NCBI GenBank assembly: GCA_900545315.1 | Contig: UQYM01000006.1 | Span: forward strand, 25,341 to 89,340 | Origin: an uncultured Alistipes sp. | Lineage (GTDB): Bacteria; Bacteroidota; Bacteroidia; Bacteroidales; Rikenellaceae | Reading direction: 5' to 3' | DNA length: 64,000 nucleotides | In this document: one piece after another, positions 46,574 through 56,030 of the stretch | Numbering within the stretch: position 1 is the first letter of the stretch | How the letters are laid out: each line of letters begins with the position of its first letter | The notes under the pieces: generated by a model | What the model saw: the letters and a program-made list of their open reading frames with translations, nothing else | What the model was told of the DNA's origin: nothing | Databases searched by the model: none | Program-made: the position numbers and the translations under genes

Positions 46574-47129
46574 ATTGTTAAGGGGCCTTTCTGGAGGTGG
46601 CTCCTTTGCAGGTGCAGGCGGCGCTCGCATTTTTTTACGGTGGGAGGATAATGGGTCGATTGGGGTGTGATGCCTGCTTGCGGAGATCTGGGCACATGGG
46701 CTGTGAGGTCTCGACGAAAGAAAATAGGGCACGTTGCCGGAATTGTCGCGATTTGTGTCGCGATTCGAAATTGTCCGTGTGTTGCGTTGCCTGCTCCTGC
46801 CGAAAGCCCCGGAAAACATCCCTATGGACAGGCCCGCATGGGATCGCTAAAATCCACAGGGCAAGAGTACCGGCAATCCTAAAAAAACTAATTTTGCAGC
46901 GCAAAATGGTGCCGTACTTTACGGCTGGTCCCATCCGTCTGCCCGTAAGGAGGGAGAGAATGGCGATAAAAAATGGGCGAGTGTAAACAAACATTGTGGA
47001 CCAAGCTGCAGCCAGCATGCTGCACGTGGTCTATATAGTCTATGCTGAATGTGTTGACAACATCATGCACAATCGAGCTGTTTATAACCCCTGTTTGTAC
47101 GGCATAATTCCAATCTCAAACCATTTGTT
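46574..47129. other. Intergenic region, GH29 to EamA transporter
   Basis: About 550 bp with no gene I can support and no clear promoter match near the transporter start. Confidence 0.5.
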
Positions 47130-48152
47130 ATGCAAACAAAAAAAGCGTACGTTGGCCATTTGGCCATGTTTAGCGCCAATCTGTTGTGGGGAGTGATGTC
47201 CCCCATCTCAAAAGCTATCCTCCAAGAGGGAACCGTCAGCCCCTTTTCGCTTACCTCCCTGCGTATGCTCGGAGCTGCCGCTGCCTTCTGGATCTTATCC
47301 ATCTTTACCCGACGGGAACATGTGCCACCCCGGGATTTGGTAATGCTCTTTTTTGCCTCATTGCTGGGTGTTACCATCAATCAGGGCTGTTTTATCACGG
47401 GTGTCGGGATGAGCTCTCCGATCGATGCCTCGATCATCACAACAACCACCCCGATTCTGACCATGATTCTGGCTGCACTCTACCTCAAAGAGCCTGTCAC
47501 CTCGAAAAAGGTCATGGGTATCTTCAGTAGCGCCATCGGTGCCCTGATCCTGATCTTCAGCGCACGCACCCTGAGCACATCGGCCGGTCAAAACGGTATT
47601 TTGGGTGACCTGCTCTGTGTGATTGCCGAGATCTGTTTTGCTTGTTACTGTGTCTTCTTTAAGGATCTGATCGGTCGCTATTCTGCCGTTACGTTGATGA
47701 AATGGATGTTTACCTACGCCTCGATCTGCTGCATTCCCTTCTCGTATCGCTCCCTGTCGGCCATCGACTTCGTCTCTCTGCCCTTGAACATTTATGCAGA
47801 TATCGCATTCGTGATCTTCGGAGCTACCTTTATCGCCTATCTGTTGGTTCCGGTTGCTCAGCAGCGGTTGCGGCCAACCCTGGTGACCATGTACTGCTAT
47901 GTCCAGCCGACGGTAGCCACCATTCTTGCGATCCTTTGGGGTATGGACCGCTTCACGCCGACCAAAATTGTCGCAATTGTTCTAGTCTTCGGCGGTGTCT
48001 ATTTGGTTAACCGTAGTAAATCCCGTGTGCAAATGGAGGCCGAAGAGAAGGCTGTAGCCCAGGCTCAATTGCAGGCCGAAGGCTCTTTGTCAACCGCTGC
48101 TTCAGCCTCTGCCCCTGCGGCGACCTCTGATTCATCCGATGCCAAGAAATAG
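47130..48152 (+). CDS. EamA/DMT-family transporter
   Basis: A 340-residue inner-membrane protein with ten hydrophobic helices in two EamA repeats (about 8-140 and 155-295), as in drug/metabolite transporters that export amino acids or other small metabolites. NLLWGVMSPISKAIL and the second-half RLRPTLVTMYCYVQPTVATILAILWG (about 240-265) are family-like. After the last helix there is an Ala/Glu/Gln/Ser-rich cytosolic tail (about 300-340), not part of the family. Substrate unknown. Confidence 0.88.
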   Translation: MQTKKAYVGHLAMFSANLLWGVMSPISKAILQEGTVSPFSLTSLRMLGAAAAFWILSIFTRREHVPPRDLVMLFFASLLGVTINQGCFITGVGMSSPIDASIITTTTPILTMILAALYLKEPVTSKKVMGIFSSAIGALILIFSARTLSTSAGQNGILGDLLCVIAEICFACYCVFFKDLIGRYSAVTLMKWMFTYASICCIPFSYRSLSAIDFVSLPLNIYADIAFVIFGATFIAYLLVPVAQQRLRPTLVTMYCYVQPTVATILAILWGMDRFTPTKIVAIVLVFGGVYLVNRSKSRVQMEAEEKAVAQAQLQAEGSLSTAASASAPAATSDSSDAKK

Positions 48153-48482
48153 CAGCAGCGTGCTGGGTGTCCCCGGAGTTGTGACAAGAAAGTTTTTAGA
48201 CTTCATTTGCCCCCTGCGACCAGACGCATAATGGGAAGCTACGGCGAGCCATTTCGGTTCGATTGATCCCGCTCTGTTGAACAGCACGAATAGCTATAAA
48301 AATAAATAAAGCCGACTCTCCATTGAGTAGTCGGCTTTATTTATGGGTGGGTTAGCAGTCAGTTTTGAAAAACTGTGACTTATGGGTGTTATCGCCCTCC
48401 TATTTTCGCATTTGCACCTTTTTCTACCTGTAGCAGGTGTAAGTTGCGCTCCCCACAGATCGGTGCGGAGAAATTACTGCAC
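48153..48482. other. Intergenic region between EamA and GT90-like genes
   Basis: Convergent intergenic region with a shared terminator (48304-48345); nothing else seen. Confidence 0.6.
48304..48345. terminator. Bidirectional terminator between EamA and GT90-like genes
   Basis: ATAAAGCCGACT pairs with AGTCGGCTTTAT (48306-48317 with 48329-48340); T-rich on both sides. Confidence 0.75.
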
Positions 48483-49454
48483 TCAGGGTTGTTGTCCGGT
48501 GCAGCGGAAATATTTCTGTAACACCAGCAGAGAGATCAATCGCTCCCGTTTTTTGTCACGGAACTGATCGATATATTCATGTGCATGGCGGATAATCGCC
48601 TCGGCCTCATCCGGGTGATCGATGTAGTATTGCAAACGCTCCGGAAGATCGGAGTAGTCGCTTTTGATCTCGATATAGTGGTAATTGGGAATCAACGTCC
48701 CCTCCATGAACCACGTCTCATAGGTCGGGCGGGGCATCACGGCAATCGAATTGGTGGACATCACCCATTTCAGGCAGGTGGCCACATCGTTCCCCTCCAA
48801 CGATACCACGAATTTATACACCAGATGATCATACAACGTGATCTTCTTTTTGACCCATTCGGGCGGATCGTCGGGAAGCGGCGAGATGATGCCGGTGTCG
48901 CACATCGGATGTCCGAAATACATCTGGACAAATCTCCGTCGATGCGGTTTGTCGGTAATGCTGAGCCGGAAGATGGCCTTATCCATCTTCTGACGGAACG
49001 GAATGTAATCCTTGAGAAAGGTAAAATGGCGTACCTTATCGAGATTCAGCAGCACCGAGTTGGCCACATCTCCTGCAATCGGACGGCTTTTCACAATGGA
49101 GGGAATCGGCGGTACATGGGTCACATCCCCAAAGAGATAGCACCATTGGAGCGAATCACTGAACCAACGGGTAAACTCATAACTGTCGAAAAAGTAGGTG
49201 GATCCGGCATCTCCGAACTTGTGTTGAGCCAGTGGCTTGGCACAGGCCGGATCCAGCGGAACGATCCCCTGCAGCCGATTGTAGTAGTTGACCCGTTTGA
49301 GGATGTACGCTTTGTCAGGACGTTTCTCCAACTCGGCCAAAATTTTGGGCAACCGACGATGGAGCAACGCCTTGGGGGTGATGTAGCGGATCAGATTTTT
49401 GGAAAAGTAGGCCAAACGGTTGTTTGTCCCTTTACCGATGTGAGGCAGATGCAT
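48483..49454 (-). CDS. GT90-like (CAP10/LPS-type) glycosyltransferase
   Basis: The start at ATG 49454 gives 323 residues beginning MHLPHIG; an ATG at 49511 lies upstream of a promoter -7 element and is excluded. The C-terminal half has YKFVVSLEGNDVATCLKWVMSTNSIAV (about 210-236), the family region of CAP10/LPS glucosyltransferase-type GT90 enzymes, followed by WFMEGTLIPNYHYIEI. These add a sugar to lipooligosaccharide or capsule. No other LPS gene adjoins. Confidence 0.8.
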   Translation of the reverse strand: MHLPHIGKGTNNRLAYFSKNLIRYITPKALLHRRLPKILAELEKRPDKAYILKRVNYYNRLQGIVPLDPACAKPLAQHKFGDAGSTYFFDSYEFTRWFSDSLQWCYLFGDVTHVPPIPSIVKSRPIAGDVANSVLLNLDKVRHFTFLKDYIPFRQKMDKAIFRLSITDKPHRRRFVQMYFGHPMCDTGIISPLPDDPPEWVKKKITLYDHLVYKFVVSLEGNDVATCLKWVMSTNSIAVMPRPTYETWFMEGTLIPNYHYIEIKSDYSDLPERLQYYIDHPDEAEAIIRHAHEYIDQFRDKKRERLISLLVLQKYFRCTGQQP

Positions 49455-49480
49455 ACCGAAAGGATTAAATGTTTGTCTAT

Positions 49481-49512
49481 CAAAGATAGGAAAAGGAGCC
49501 AGGAAAGGCAAA
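49481..49512 (-). promoter_or_regulatory. Promoter of the GT90-like gene
   Basis: On the minus strand TTTG (49512-49509), 20 bp, TATCTTTG (49488-49481): full consensus. Transcription predicted near 49474, 20 nt before ATG 49454. Confidence 0.75.
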
Positions 49513-49806
49513 TGAAAACATAATTTTCAGTCTTGACGATCCATCCACTCCCGTATCTTCTTTTTTAAAGATAGAGAATCTATGCTGTTTTCCACATACC
49601 AAAAACCGATAAACGATCTTGCACAGAGTAATCCTTGGCTGCCTTTGCCCTTCCCGTCACAAAATCTGTACAAACTAAGTTATTGAATCAGGCGTAAAGG
49701 TATGTTCCTGTTGCGGCCCTGAAGGTCAGCCTACGGCAGTCTGCGGAGCGATGATCTGCTGAAAAAAGGCAGTTAGCGAGGCTGTCGGTTGCCGGTTTCA
49801 GGGGAT
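49513..49806. other. Intergenic region downstream of nrdG
   Basis: No gene seen; no obvious terminator for nrdDG. Confidence 0.5.
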
Positions 49807-50277
49807 TCACGGCCGTTGAAACCGGTAGGTGAGATCGGACAGGGTGCCGTCAGGGTCGATCCGGTAGAGACGTTGATTGGTGGTCGGAGCCTTCAGTCCT
49901 CCCAACTTTTCGATGTAGGGTCCCAGTTTGATGTAATTGAAGCCATCGAGTGAGAAGTCCTGTGGCAACTGTTGGCGGCCTGAATACCACCCTACCTTGA
50001 CTGGCGTTGTCTGTTGGCGATGCAGGAAACGGGCAATACGCCCTACCTCTTGGGGATCACCGTCTCCACCCATCAGGCAGACACAGGTGATAGCTCCCCG
50101 ATACCGTTCCAACAGCGCGGTCAAGGCCCCCTCCGTCAGGGGCTCTCCAATCTCCTCCCGAAGCTGCGGGCTGTGGCATCTCGGACAACGATTCGGGCAA
50201 CCGGAGATCGAGATGGCCAGCGTCACCTCATCGGGAATCTCCTGAAAAACGATATCGTATCCAGCAAATTTAAGCAT
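49807..50277 (-). CDS. nrdG: Anaerobic ribonucleotide reductase activase
   Basis: NrdG is a radical-SAM enzyme that installs the glycyl radical on NrdD. The 156-residue protein has the radical-SAM cysteines in CPNRCPRC (C-x3-C-x2-C, about 28-35) and a downstream MGGDGDP glycine-rich motif that binds SAM. It overlaps the end of nrdD by 8 bp (shared ATGCTTAA), so the two are translationally linked and share the cobalamin riboswitch. Length is typical of the compact NrdG in Bacteroidota. Confidence 0.93.
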   Translation of the reverse strand: MLKFAGYDIVFQEIPDEVTLAISISGCPNRCPRCHSPQLREEIGEPLTEGALTALLERYRGAITCVCLMGGDGDPQEVGRIARFLHRQQTTPVKVGWYSGRQQLPQDFSLDGFNYIKLGPYIEKLGGLKAPTTNQRLYRIDPDGTLSDLTYRFQRP

Positions 50278-52357
50278 GACCGTAGTAACGTTTGGCGGCT
50301 TCGGCTTGGCGGCTCTGTGAGAAGTTGCTGACCCGTTTCATGTAGCCGATCACACGCGTGAGGTAATCGAGATTGTGGCTCTGACATTTGGGACAAACCT
50401 TCAGATACCGTTTGTCGATATGGCCGCAATCGTTGCAGACCGTGTTGGGAATGTTGTAGGTGAAGTAGTTGCAACCCTCCTGGGCGGCTACACGTAACAG
50501 CTGACGGTACTGCGGTTGGCTCAGGTGCTCCTCGAGATTCATGTGCAGCGCCGACCCTCCGGTCAGGTGCTCGATATATTTGCGGCCGTGCAACCGGAAT
50601 TTGTCGATAATGGTCAGTGAAGGATCCTCTACACGATAGAAGTAGCTGTTGTAGCAGTCGCGTGGTACGACATATCCATCTTCGCGATCCCATTTGGCAT
50701 GTTTCACGCCCACATTCTCGGCTGGAATCATTTCGCAGTTGAACATAACCCCTTTGGTGCGGTACTTTTTGTTGTAACGTTCAATCAGCCCCAATACATT
50801 CTGCACAAATTCAGTATAACGTGAATTGTCATTGATCTCGATACCGAGCGACTCGGCTGCCTCGACCAGACCGTTTACACCGATGGTGAGGTACTGTCGA
50901 TCCATGTTGATATAACCGGCATTGAACAGCGGTAACATCCCTTTGTTATAAAGATCCTTGAGATTCTCGTTGTAGGCCATCTGTACTTTGTGTACCAGAT
51001 CGATCACCCCTTCGAGGAAGGTGAGATAAGGGATACCCGTGTTGGTGGCATGTTGGATACAACGGTTGAGGTTAATGGTCAATACGCTTTTTGAACCGGT
51101 TGATACGCCACCGGCACCTAATGTATAGCTGAATCCATTGTCCTGAATCTCATTGCGCAGACGGCAGCAGCTGCTCAAAGAGTCGGCATTGTCACTCATG
51201 TAGGTGAAGAACGAGTGTCCTTCAGCATACATCTCAGCCGTGAAATCACCGTAGCTTTGGTCCATTACATCACCATCTTTCGACAATAGTGCCATCGTCT
51301 CAACCGGGAAGGTGAGCACGGTTTTGGTGCGTTCGGCATTGAACCACTTCATGAAACGGCGCTGGAGCCAGTCAAGGGAATCCCAGTCGGGCTTTTCACC
51401 GTCGGGAAAGACGAAATCGCCGAACAAGCTCTCGAAATAGTATTTGTCGTAGTAGGCAATATTCCAGAATACAGCCTGAAAGTTGCGGGCCCCGGTGGGC
51501 TGGTTGATCGAATAGACAATCTGTTCGAAACAGTCGGTGATCACCTTGTCCAGTGTACGTTGTTTCTTAGAGAGATCGACCACCTTGTCGGCATGCAGGT
51601 AGTAGTCGGTACCATACTCTTTGCCGATGAAGTAGTTGAGGTACATCAAGAACTCAGGTGTCGCACAAGCTCCGCTTAACATGCTCGATACCATGAATAC
51701 CATGTTGATGAAACCGCCGCAGAACGATTTGAGGTTGGTCGGCCGGGTCGAGTTGCCTCCGATTGAGAGCGTACCGTTGAGCAGCCAAGGGTACATCGTG
51801 ATGCTGGCACAGTAGTTGGCCAGGCTCGTCTCGTCATTCTTATAAATGAAGTGGCGGTTGAGCAGGTCCATGTATTTGTCGGCAATCTCTTTACCATACA
51901 TCGTTTTGATTTTGTCCGTGAGTAATTTGCGGTTCAAACGGATAAAATTCGACTTGGGCAGCTCCCCGATCAGAGTCGCGATATTTTTGTTTTCGACATT
52001 GGCATTGGCGTCGTATTTGCTGCCGGTCGCCGGGTTCGATGCGTTGCAGTAGTCGATCAAAAAGGCCAGCTTGTCGCGTACCTCCCGGTCTTCAAGATGC
52101 TTCTGACGATAAAGCATAAAGGATTTGGCAACACTGAAATACTGTTCCGCCATCAAGGCAACCTCTACCTGGTTCTGAATCTCCTCGACGGTCATGCCGT
52201 TCGAAATGTTGAGCCGTGAAAGAATGCCGGTCAGGGTCTCCTGCGTGGCAAAGCCCCCCACCGAAAGAAAAGCCTTGGAAATGGCACTCTTGATCTTCTC
52301 AATCGAAAAGGTCTCCCGTTTTCCGTCGCGCTTGGTAATGTAGATCTCTGTATTCAT
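50270..52357 (-). CDS. nrdD: Anaerobic (class III) ribonucleoside-triphosphate reductase
   Basis: NrdD reduces ribonucleotides by a glycyl radical and works only without oxygen. The 695 residues start with an ATP-cone domain (about 1-95) for allosteric control. The ten-stranded barrel follows. The C-terminus has four cysteines of a zinc site (CNDCG...CPKC) and the glycyl-radical motif RVIGYM, with the radical Gly about 16-20 residues from the end region RQAEAAKRYYGHA. It leads a two-gene operon with nrdG. A cobalamin riboswitch lies 144 nt upstream of the start, which predicts repression when B12 is plentiful. Confidence 0.95.
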   Translation of the reverse strand: MNTEIYITKRDGKRETFSIEKIKSAISKAFLSVGGFATQETLTGILSRLNISNGMTVEEIQNQVEVALMAEQYFSVAKSFMLYRQKHLEDREVRDKLAFLIDYCNASNPATGSKYDANANVENKNIATLIGELPKSNFIRLNRKLLTDKIKTMYGKEIADKYMDLLNRHFIYKNDETSLANYCASITMYPWLLNGTLSIGGNSTRPTNLKSFCGGFINMVFMVSSMLSGACATPEFLMYLNYFIGKEYGTDYYLHADKVVDLSKKQRTLDKVITDCFEQIVYSINQPTGARNFQAVFWNIAYYDKYYFESLFGDFVFPDGEKPDWDSLDWLQRRFMKWFNAERTKTVLTFPVETMALLSKDGDVMDQSYGDFTAEMYAEGHSFFTYMSDNADSLSSCCRLRNEIQDNGFSYTLGAGGVSTGSKSVLTINLNRCIQHATNTGIPYLTFLEGVIDLVHKVQMAYNENLKDLYNKGMLPLFNAGYINMDRQYLTIGVNGLVEAAESLGIEINDNSRYTEFVQNVLGLIERYNKKYRTKGVMFNCEMIPAENVGVKHAKWDREDGYVVPRDCYNSYFYRVEDPSLTIIDKFRLHGRKYIEHLTGGSALHMNLEEHLSQPQYRQLLRVAAQEGCNYFTYNIPNTVCNDCGHIDKRYLKVCPKCQSHNLDYLTRVIGYMKRVSNFSQSRQAEAAKRYYGHA

Positions 52358-52501
52358 CTCGAGTATGGTTTATAAGGTTATATCCGTTCGGGGAAGGAGC
52401 CGACGGGAGAACAGCTGTGAACAGATAAATACAGACCTGCTGGGATGTGGATGCGAGGCAGTACCATTCTGTGGCTTTTTCACCCGAAAGCTACGTGAAT
52501 T
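52358..52501 (-). other. Leader between riboswitch and nrdD (expression platform)
   Basis: 144 nt of leader. A short hairpin TTCAC...GTGAA (near 52496-52475) is the only simple structure; no poly-T run follows it. Confidence 0.4.
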
Positions 52502-52683
52502 GAGGCGCAGGCAGGTCTTCTGACTTGTTCCGGAGGGTATGCCTTCCCATCGCTGAAACGACAGTGGCTAAAGAGATACACTCCACAAATGGAACTTACA
52601 GCTACGGGGATAGTCCCTGATTTTCACAGGGTTCCCTTTTAATCCGTCATCCCGGACAAGAGATGACTGGAACCTTTCGCCTC
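52502..52683 (-). promoter_or_regulatory. Cobalamin (adenosylcobalamin-type) riboswitch controlling nrdDG
   Basis: Read on the minus strand, all conserved blocks are present in order. They are the P1 stem GAGGCG/CGCCTC (52683-52678 with 52507-52502), AGGTTCC, AAAAGGGAACC, GTGAAAATC, CCCCGTAGCTGTAAG (a variant of the CCCCGCNACTGTRA core), GCCACTG (52568-52562), GATGGGAAGGC, and the B12 box AGTCAGAAGACCTGCC (52525-52510). It precedes nrdD by 144 nt; no separate terminator is obvious, so control may act on translation or through a less regular hairpin. Known members bind adenosylcobalamin or methylcobalamin and lower expression. Confidence 0.95.
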
Positions 52684-53099
52684 GATAAAAGTAGTACAAT
52701 CTCGATGTATCTTCCGGCTTTCGAAACGAAAGTTATCAACATCTTATTTACGTCCCGATTGGCACGCTGGTGTACAACGAAGTAACCCCTTGTCCTGGCT
52801 CGTTTTTTTCTTTAGGCCCCGATAAAAAACTTTTCTATTGTTCGGGGAGGAGTGGGCGCCAGACCGTGACCAATAGAAAAGCGAAGACAATGCGACTCTT
52901 TTGCACGGTTCGGGGCCCAAACGGTACGGAGAGTGTTGAAAAAGTCGTATCTTTGGCTGATTATCAGCCGTTGTGCGTGACAATGGATACTTTTTTGTTG
53001 TCAGGCTGGTGTCACAACGTTCGCTGTGGGAAAGGCTCAAATGCTACCAGCTTTGTAACCATTTATAAAGCAGTCAAATCCAGTCAACAAAACCGATAA
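52684..53099. other. Divergent intergenic region, nrdDG riboswitch to GH92
   Basis: No gene. It contains a -7 element for GH92 and presumably the nrdDG promoter, which I could not locate with confidence (a candidate TACTTTTA lies near 52695-52688 on the minus strand). Confidence 0.5.
52948..52955 (+). promoter_or_regulatory. -7 element upstream of the GH92 gene
   Basis: TATCTTTG, perfect -7 match, about 145 nt before the GH92 ATG; no -33 at the right spacing. Confidence 0.4.
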
Positions 53100-55451
53100 A
53101 TGATGAAAACCATGTTCAGACAAGCCGTTGCGCTGCTCAGTGGCGCACTGCTGTTGCCTCTTGCCGGTTGTTCCGAAAAGGCCGGCAATGACGTGCCCCA
53201 ACAGGAGCTGACCCAGTATGTCCGCCCGTTGGTGGGAACTGCCGGATTCGGCAATACCTACCCCGGTGCACAAATCCCATTCGGCGGGATTCAGATGAGC
53301 CCCGATACCGATTTCGATGACTATGACGTAGCGGCCGGCTATAAGTATGACCACCCGACACTGCTCGGATTCAGTCTGACCCACCTGAGCGGTACCGGTA
53401 TTCCGGATTTGGGCGATTTCCTCTTTATGCCGGGTGTGGGCGAGATCAAATTTGAACCGGGAACCCACGAAGATCCCGATGCAGGTTATCGGTCACGTTT
53501 CTCTCACGACCGCGAATGGGCCTCACCAAACTATTACGGGGTCGATCTGCTCGACTACGGTACCAAAGCCGAAATGACCTCTGGCGTTCGGGCCGGTATC
53601 TTCAAGTTTACCTTCCCGCAAAGTGATAGCTCATTCGTGCTGGTTGACCTGAAACATACCCTCTATTGGGATTGCGTGTGGGCCAATATCCGTCTGGTGA
53701 ACGATTCGACCATCGTCGGCTCACGGCTCGTGCACGGTTGGGGCCCGGAACGGCACGTCTATTTCGCCGCCACCTTCTCCAAACCGTTCAAAGAGGTGGG
53801 CTTCATGCAGGATGGCGGTCCGGTGATCTATAACACCAAACGGTTCCGCAGTAGTCTCGAAGCGTGGGGTAAGGATATCAAGGCCTGGATGACCTTCAAT
53901 ACCACCGAAGGCGAACCGATCTACGTAAAAACCGCAGTTTCAGGGGTCAGTACGGCCGGTGCCCTCGAGAACCTCAAAGAGTTGGATGGCGAGACCTTCG
54001 AATCTCTCCACGAAAAGGGTGTCGCCCTGTGGAATGAACAGCTGAACAAGTTCCATATCGAGGCCTCGGAGAAGGATAAAGAGACCTTCTATACTTCGGT
54101 CTATCATGCTTTCCAGCATCCGTTCGTATTCGAAGATGCCGACGGTTCGTTCCGAGGATTGGATCAGAATATCGCCAAATCCGATGGATTCACCAATCTG
54201 AGCACCTTCTCGCTGTGGGACACCTACCGGGCGCTGCATCCACTCTTCTGCCTGGTACAACCCAAAGTGAATGCCGACATTGCCAACTCGATGCTGGCTC
54301 ACTACGATAAGAGCGTCGAACACATGCTGCCGATCTGGTCGTTCTATGGCAACGAGACATGGTGCATGATTGGTTATCATGCGGTATCGGTGTTGGCCGA
54401 TATGATTGTCAAGGGGATTCCCGGTTTTGATTACGAGCGGGCCTTTGAGGCGATGAAGACCACGGCAATGAACCCTCACTATGATTGTCTTCCGGAGTAC
54501 GATTCGCTCGGTTGGGTGCCGTTCGATCGTGAGAAGGAGTCTGTCTCCAAAACTCTGGAGTATGCCTATGACGATTACTGCATTGCTCAGGCAGCCAAAA
54601 AATTGGGTAAAATGGAGGATTACGAATACTTCCTCAATCGTTCGTTGTCCTACCAGAATCTGATCGATCCCGAAACCAAATATATGCGTGGACGGGATAT
54701 CAACGGCAACTGGCGTACCCCGTTTGCTCCGATCGCTTACCAGGGTCCCGGTTCCGTGCATGGCTGGGGCGATATTACCGAAGGATTTACGTTGCAGTAC
54801 ACCTGGTATGTGCCTCACGATGTTCAGGGCTACATCAACGAAGCCGGCCGCGAACTCTTCGAGGCACGTCTCGATTCGCTCTTTGTAATCGAGATGGATG
54901 AGAATATCCCCGGTGCTCACGACATTTGGGGTCGTATCGGTGGCTATTGGCACGGGAATGAGCCTTGCCATCAGGTAACCTACCTTTACAACTACCTCAA
55001 ACGGCCATGGGAGTGTCAGCGTTGGATCCGTTATGTGGTGGACCACTTCTACGGGAATGAACCGGGTTCGCTCAGCGGAAACGATGACTGCGGTCAGATG
55101 TCGGCTTGGTACATCTTCAACTGCATGGGCTTCTACCCGACCGCTCCATCGAGCAATATCTACAACATCGGTTCGCCGGCTCTGGCTGCTGTGACGATGT
55201 ACCTCGACAACGGCAAACAGGTGAAGGTGACCACCGAAAACTGGTCCAAAGAGAATGTCTATGTTGAAAAGATGTTGCTCAACGGCAAAGAGTACGACAA
55301 ATCTTACATCACCTACGACGATATTCGCAATGGTGCCGACATTCACTTTGTGATGAGTGCAACCCCGAACAAACAGCGTGCGGTATCGGACGAAAGTGTT
55401 CCGCCTTCGCTCTCCAAGGTGGGCGAAACGTTGCATTACCACAAGAAATAG
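53100..55451 (+). CDS. GH92 alpha-mannosidase, lipoprotein
   Basis: GH92 enzymes are calcium-dependent inverting exo-alpha-mannosidases that trim N-glycans or yeast mannan. The 783 residues start with a lipoprotein signal (LLLPLAGC, Cys about 24). The N-terminal beta-sandwich has VGTAGFGNTYPGAQIPFGG and the alpha/alpha-barrel has the family motifs FSLWDTYRALHPL and SGNDDCGQMSAWY. All expected for a full-length member. Linkage preference is not readable. It stands alone with a terminator; the fucosidase at 45 kb may act on the same glycans. Confidence 0.95.
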   Translation: MMKTMFRQAVALLSGALLLPLAGCSEKAGNDVPQQELTQYVRPLVGTAGFGNTYPGAQIPFGGIQMSPDTDFDDYDVAAGYKYDHPTLLGFSLTHLSGTGIPDLGDFLFMPGVGEIKFEPGTHEDPDAGYRSRFSHDREWASPNYYGVDLLDYGTKAEMTSGVRAGIFKFTFPQSDSSFVLVDLKHTLYWDCVWANIRLVNDSTIVGSRLVHGWGPERHVYFAATFSKPFKEVGFMQDGGPVIYNTKRFRSSLEAWGKDIKAWMTFNTTEGEPIYVKTAVSGVSTAGALENLKELDGETFESLHEKGVALWNEQLNKFHIEASEKDKETFYTSVYHAFQHPFVFEDADGSFRGLDQNIAKSDGFTNLSTFSLWDTYRALHPLFCLVQPKVNADIANSMLAHYDKSVEHMLPIWSFYGNETWCMIGYHAVSVLADMIVKGIPGFDYERAFEAMKTTAMNPHYDCLPEYDSLGWVPFDREKESVSKTLEYAYDDYCIAQAAKKLGKMEDYEYFLNRSLSYQNLIDPETKYMRGRDINGNWRTPFAPIAYQGPGSVHGWGDITEGFTLQYTWYVPHDVQGYINEAGRELFEARLDSLFVIEMDENIPGAHDIWGRIGGYWHGNEPCHQVTYLYNYLKRPWECQRWIRYVVDHFYGNEPGSLSGNDDCGQMSAWYIFNCMGFYPTAPSSNIYNIGSPALAAVTMYLDNGKQVKVTTENWSKENVYVEKMLLNGKEYDKSYITYDDIRNGADIHFVMSATPNKQRAVSDESVPPSLSKVGETLHYHKK

Positions 55452-55558
55452 CGGATTCGACAGACGGTAGCCGTGAGGCGAGCCGTTACGGCGATTCGAC
55501 CCAGTAGATTGGGGTCGTCGATAAGTGCTTTTTGCACAGATAAAAACCAAGGATAGAG

Positions 55559-55597
55559 GTCGACAGGAGAATTCCTCCTGCCGACTTCTTTATTTTT
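55559..55597 (+). terminator. Terminator of the GH92 gene
   Basis: GTCGACAGGAG pairs with CTCCTGCCGAC (one mismatch) around AATTC, followed by TTCTTTATTTTT. Confidence 0.7.
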
Positions 55598-55782
55598 AGT
55601 TGGTTGGGATTGGTTGATTGCGTTGGGGGTGTTTTCGGTTGTTATGATTGCGTATGTGTTGGGGCGTAGAGTTGTTGAGCAGCGTCCCAAATTAGAAGTG
55701 ATGCGGCCGAAATGTTTCCATTGAGTAGGGTCGGCAGTGCTGAGCGGGAGATGTCCTGGGAAAATTTCAGCCGGTGAAATCG

Positions 55783-55814
55783 TTGCGTTTTTCGGGGATA
55801 TTTTGCTAATTTTG
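55783..55814 (+). promoter_or_regulatory. Promoter of the cytochrome-SUMF1 gene
   Basis: TTG (55783-55785), 21 bp, TAATTTTG (55807-55814). Transcription predicted near 55821, leaving a 210-nt leader with no ORF I trust. Confidence 0.55.
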
Positions 55815-56030
55815 TGGACATTTGTTTGACGAATTGCCGAGTCGTCGAAATCATAGAGATTTATCCAGTTGGTTCCTTTCCTAAGGACAAGATCCAGCGA
55901 TTAAACGGTTATTGGCCGGATCGGTCAAGACCGGATCGATCAGGGGTGTTGGAGCCGGATATGTCCCAACATCAGCAGAGAAAGTGGTGAATCTTTGGAT
56001 GGCGAAGATCTCGGCTGCCATGAATAAATT
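55815..56030. other. Long leader of the cytochrome-SUMF1 gene
   Basis: About 215 nt of untranslated leader without recognisable riboswitch motifs. Confidence 0.4.

Noticed and set aside
46574..47129. Gene upstream of the EamA transporter
   Set aside because: Frames of about 70-130 codons exist on both strands but overlap each other and lack protein features.
53940..55550. 536-codon minus-strand frame antisense to GH92
   Set aside because: The plus-strand GH92 lipoprotein is clearly real; the antisense frame is a shadow.
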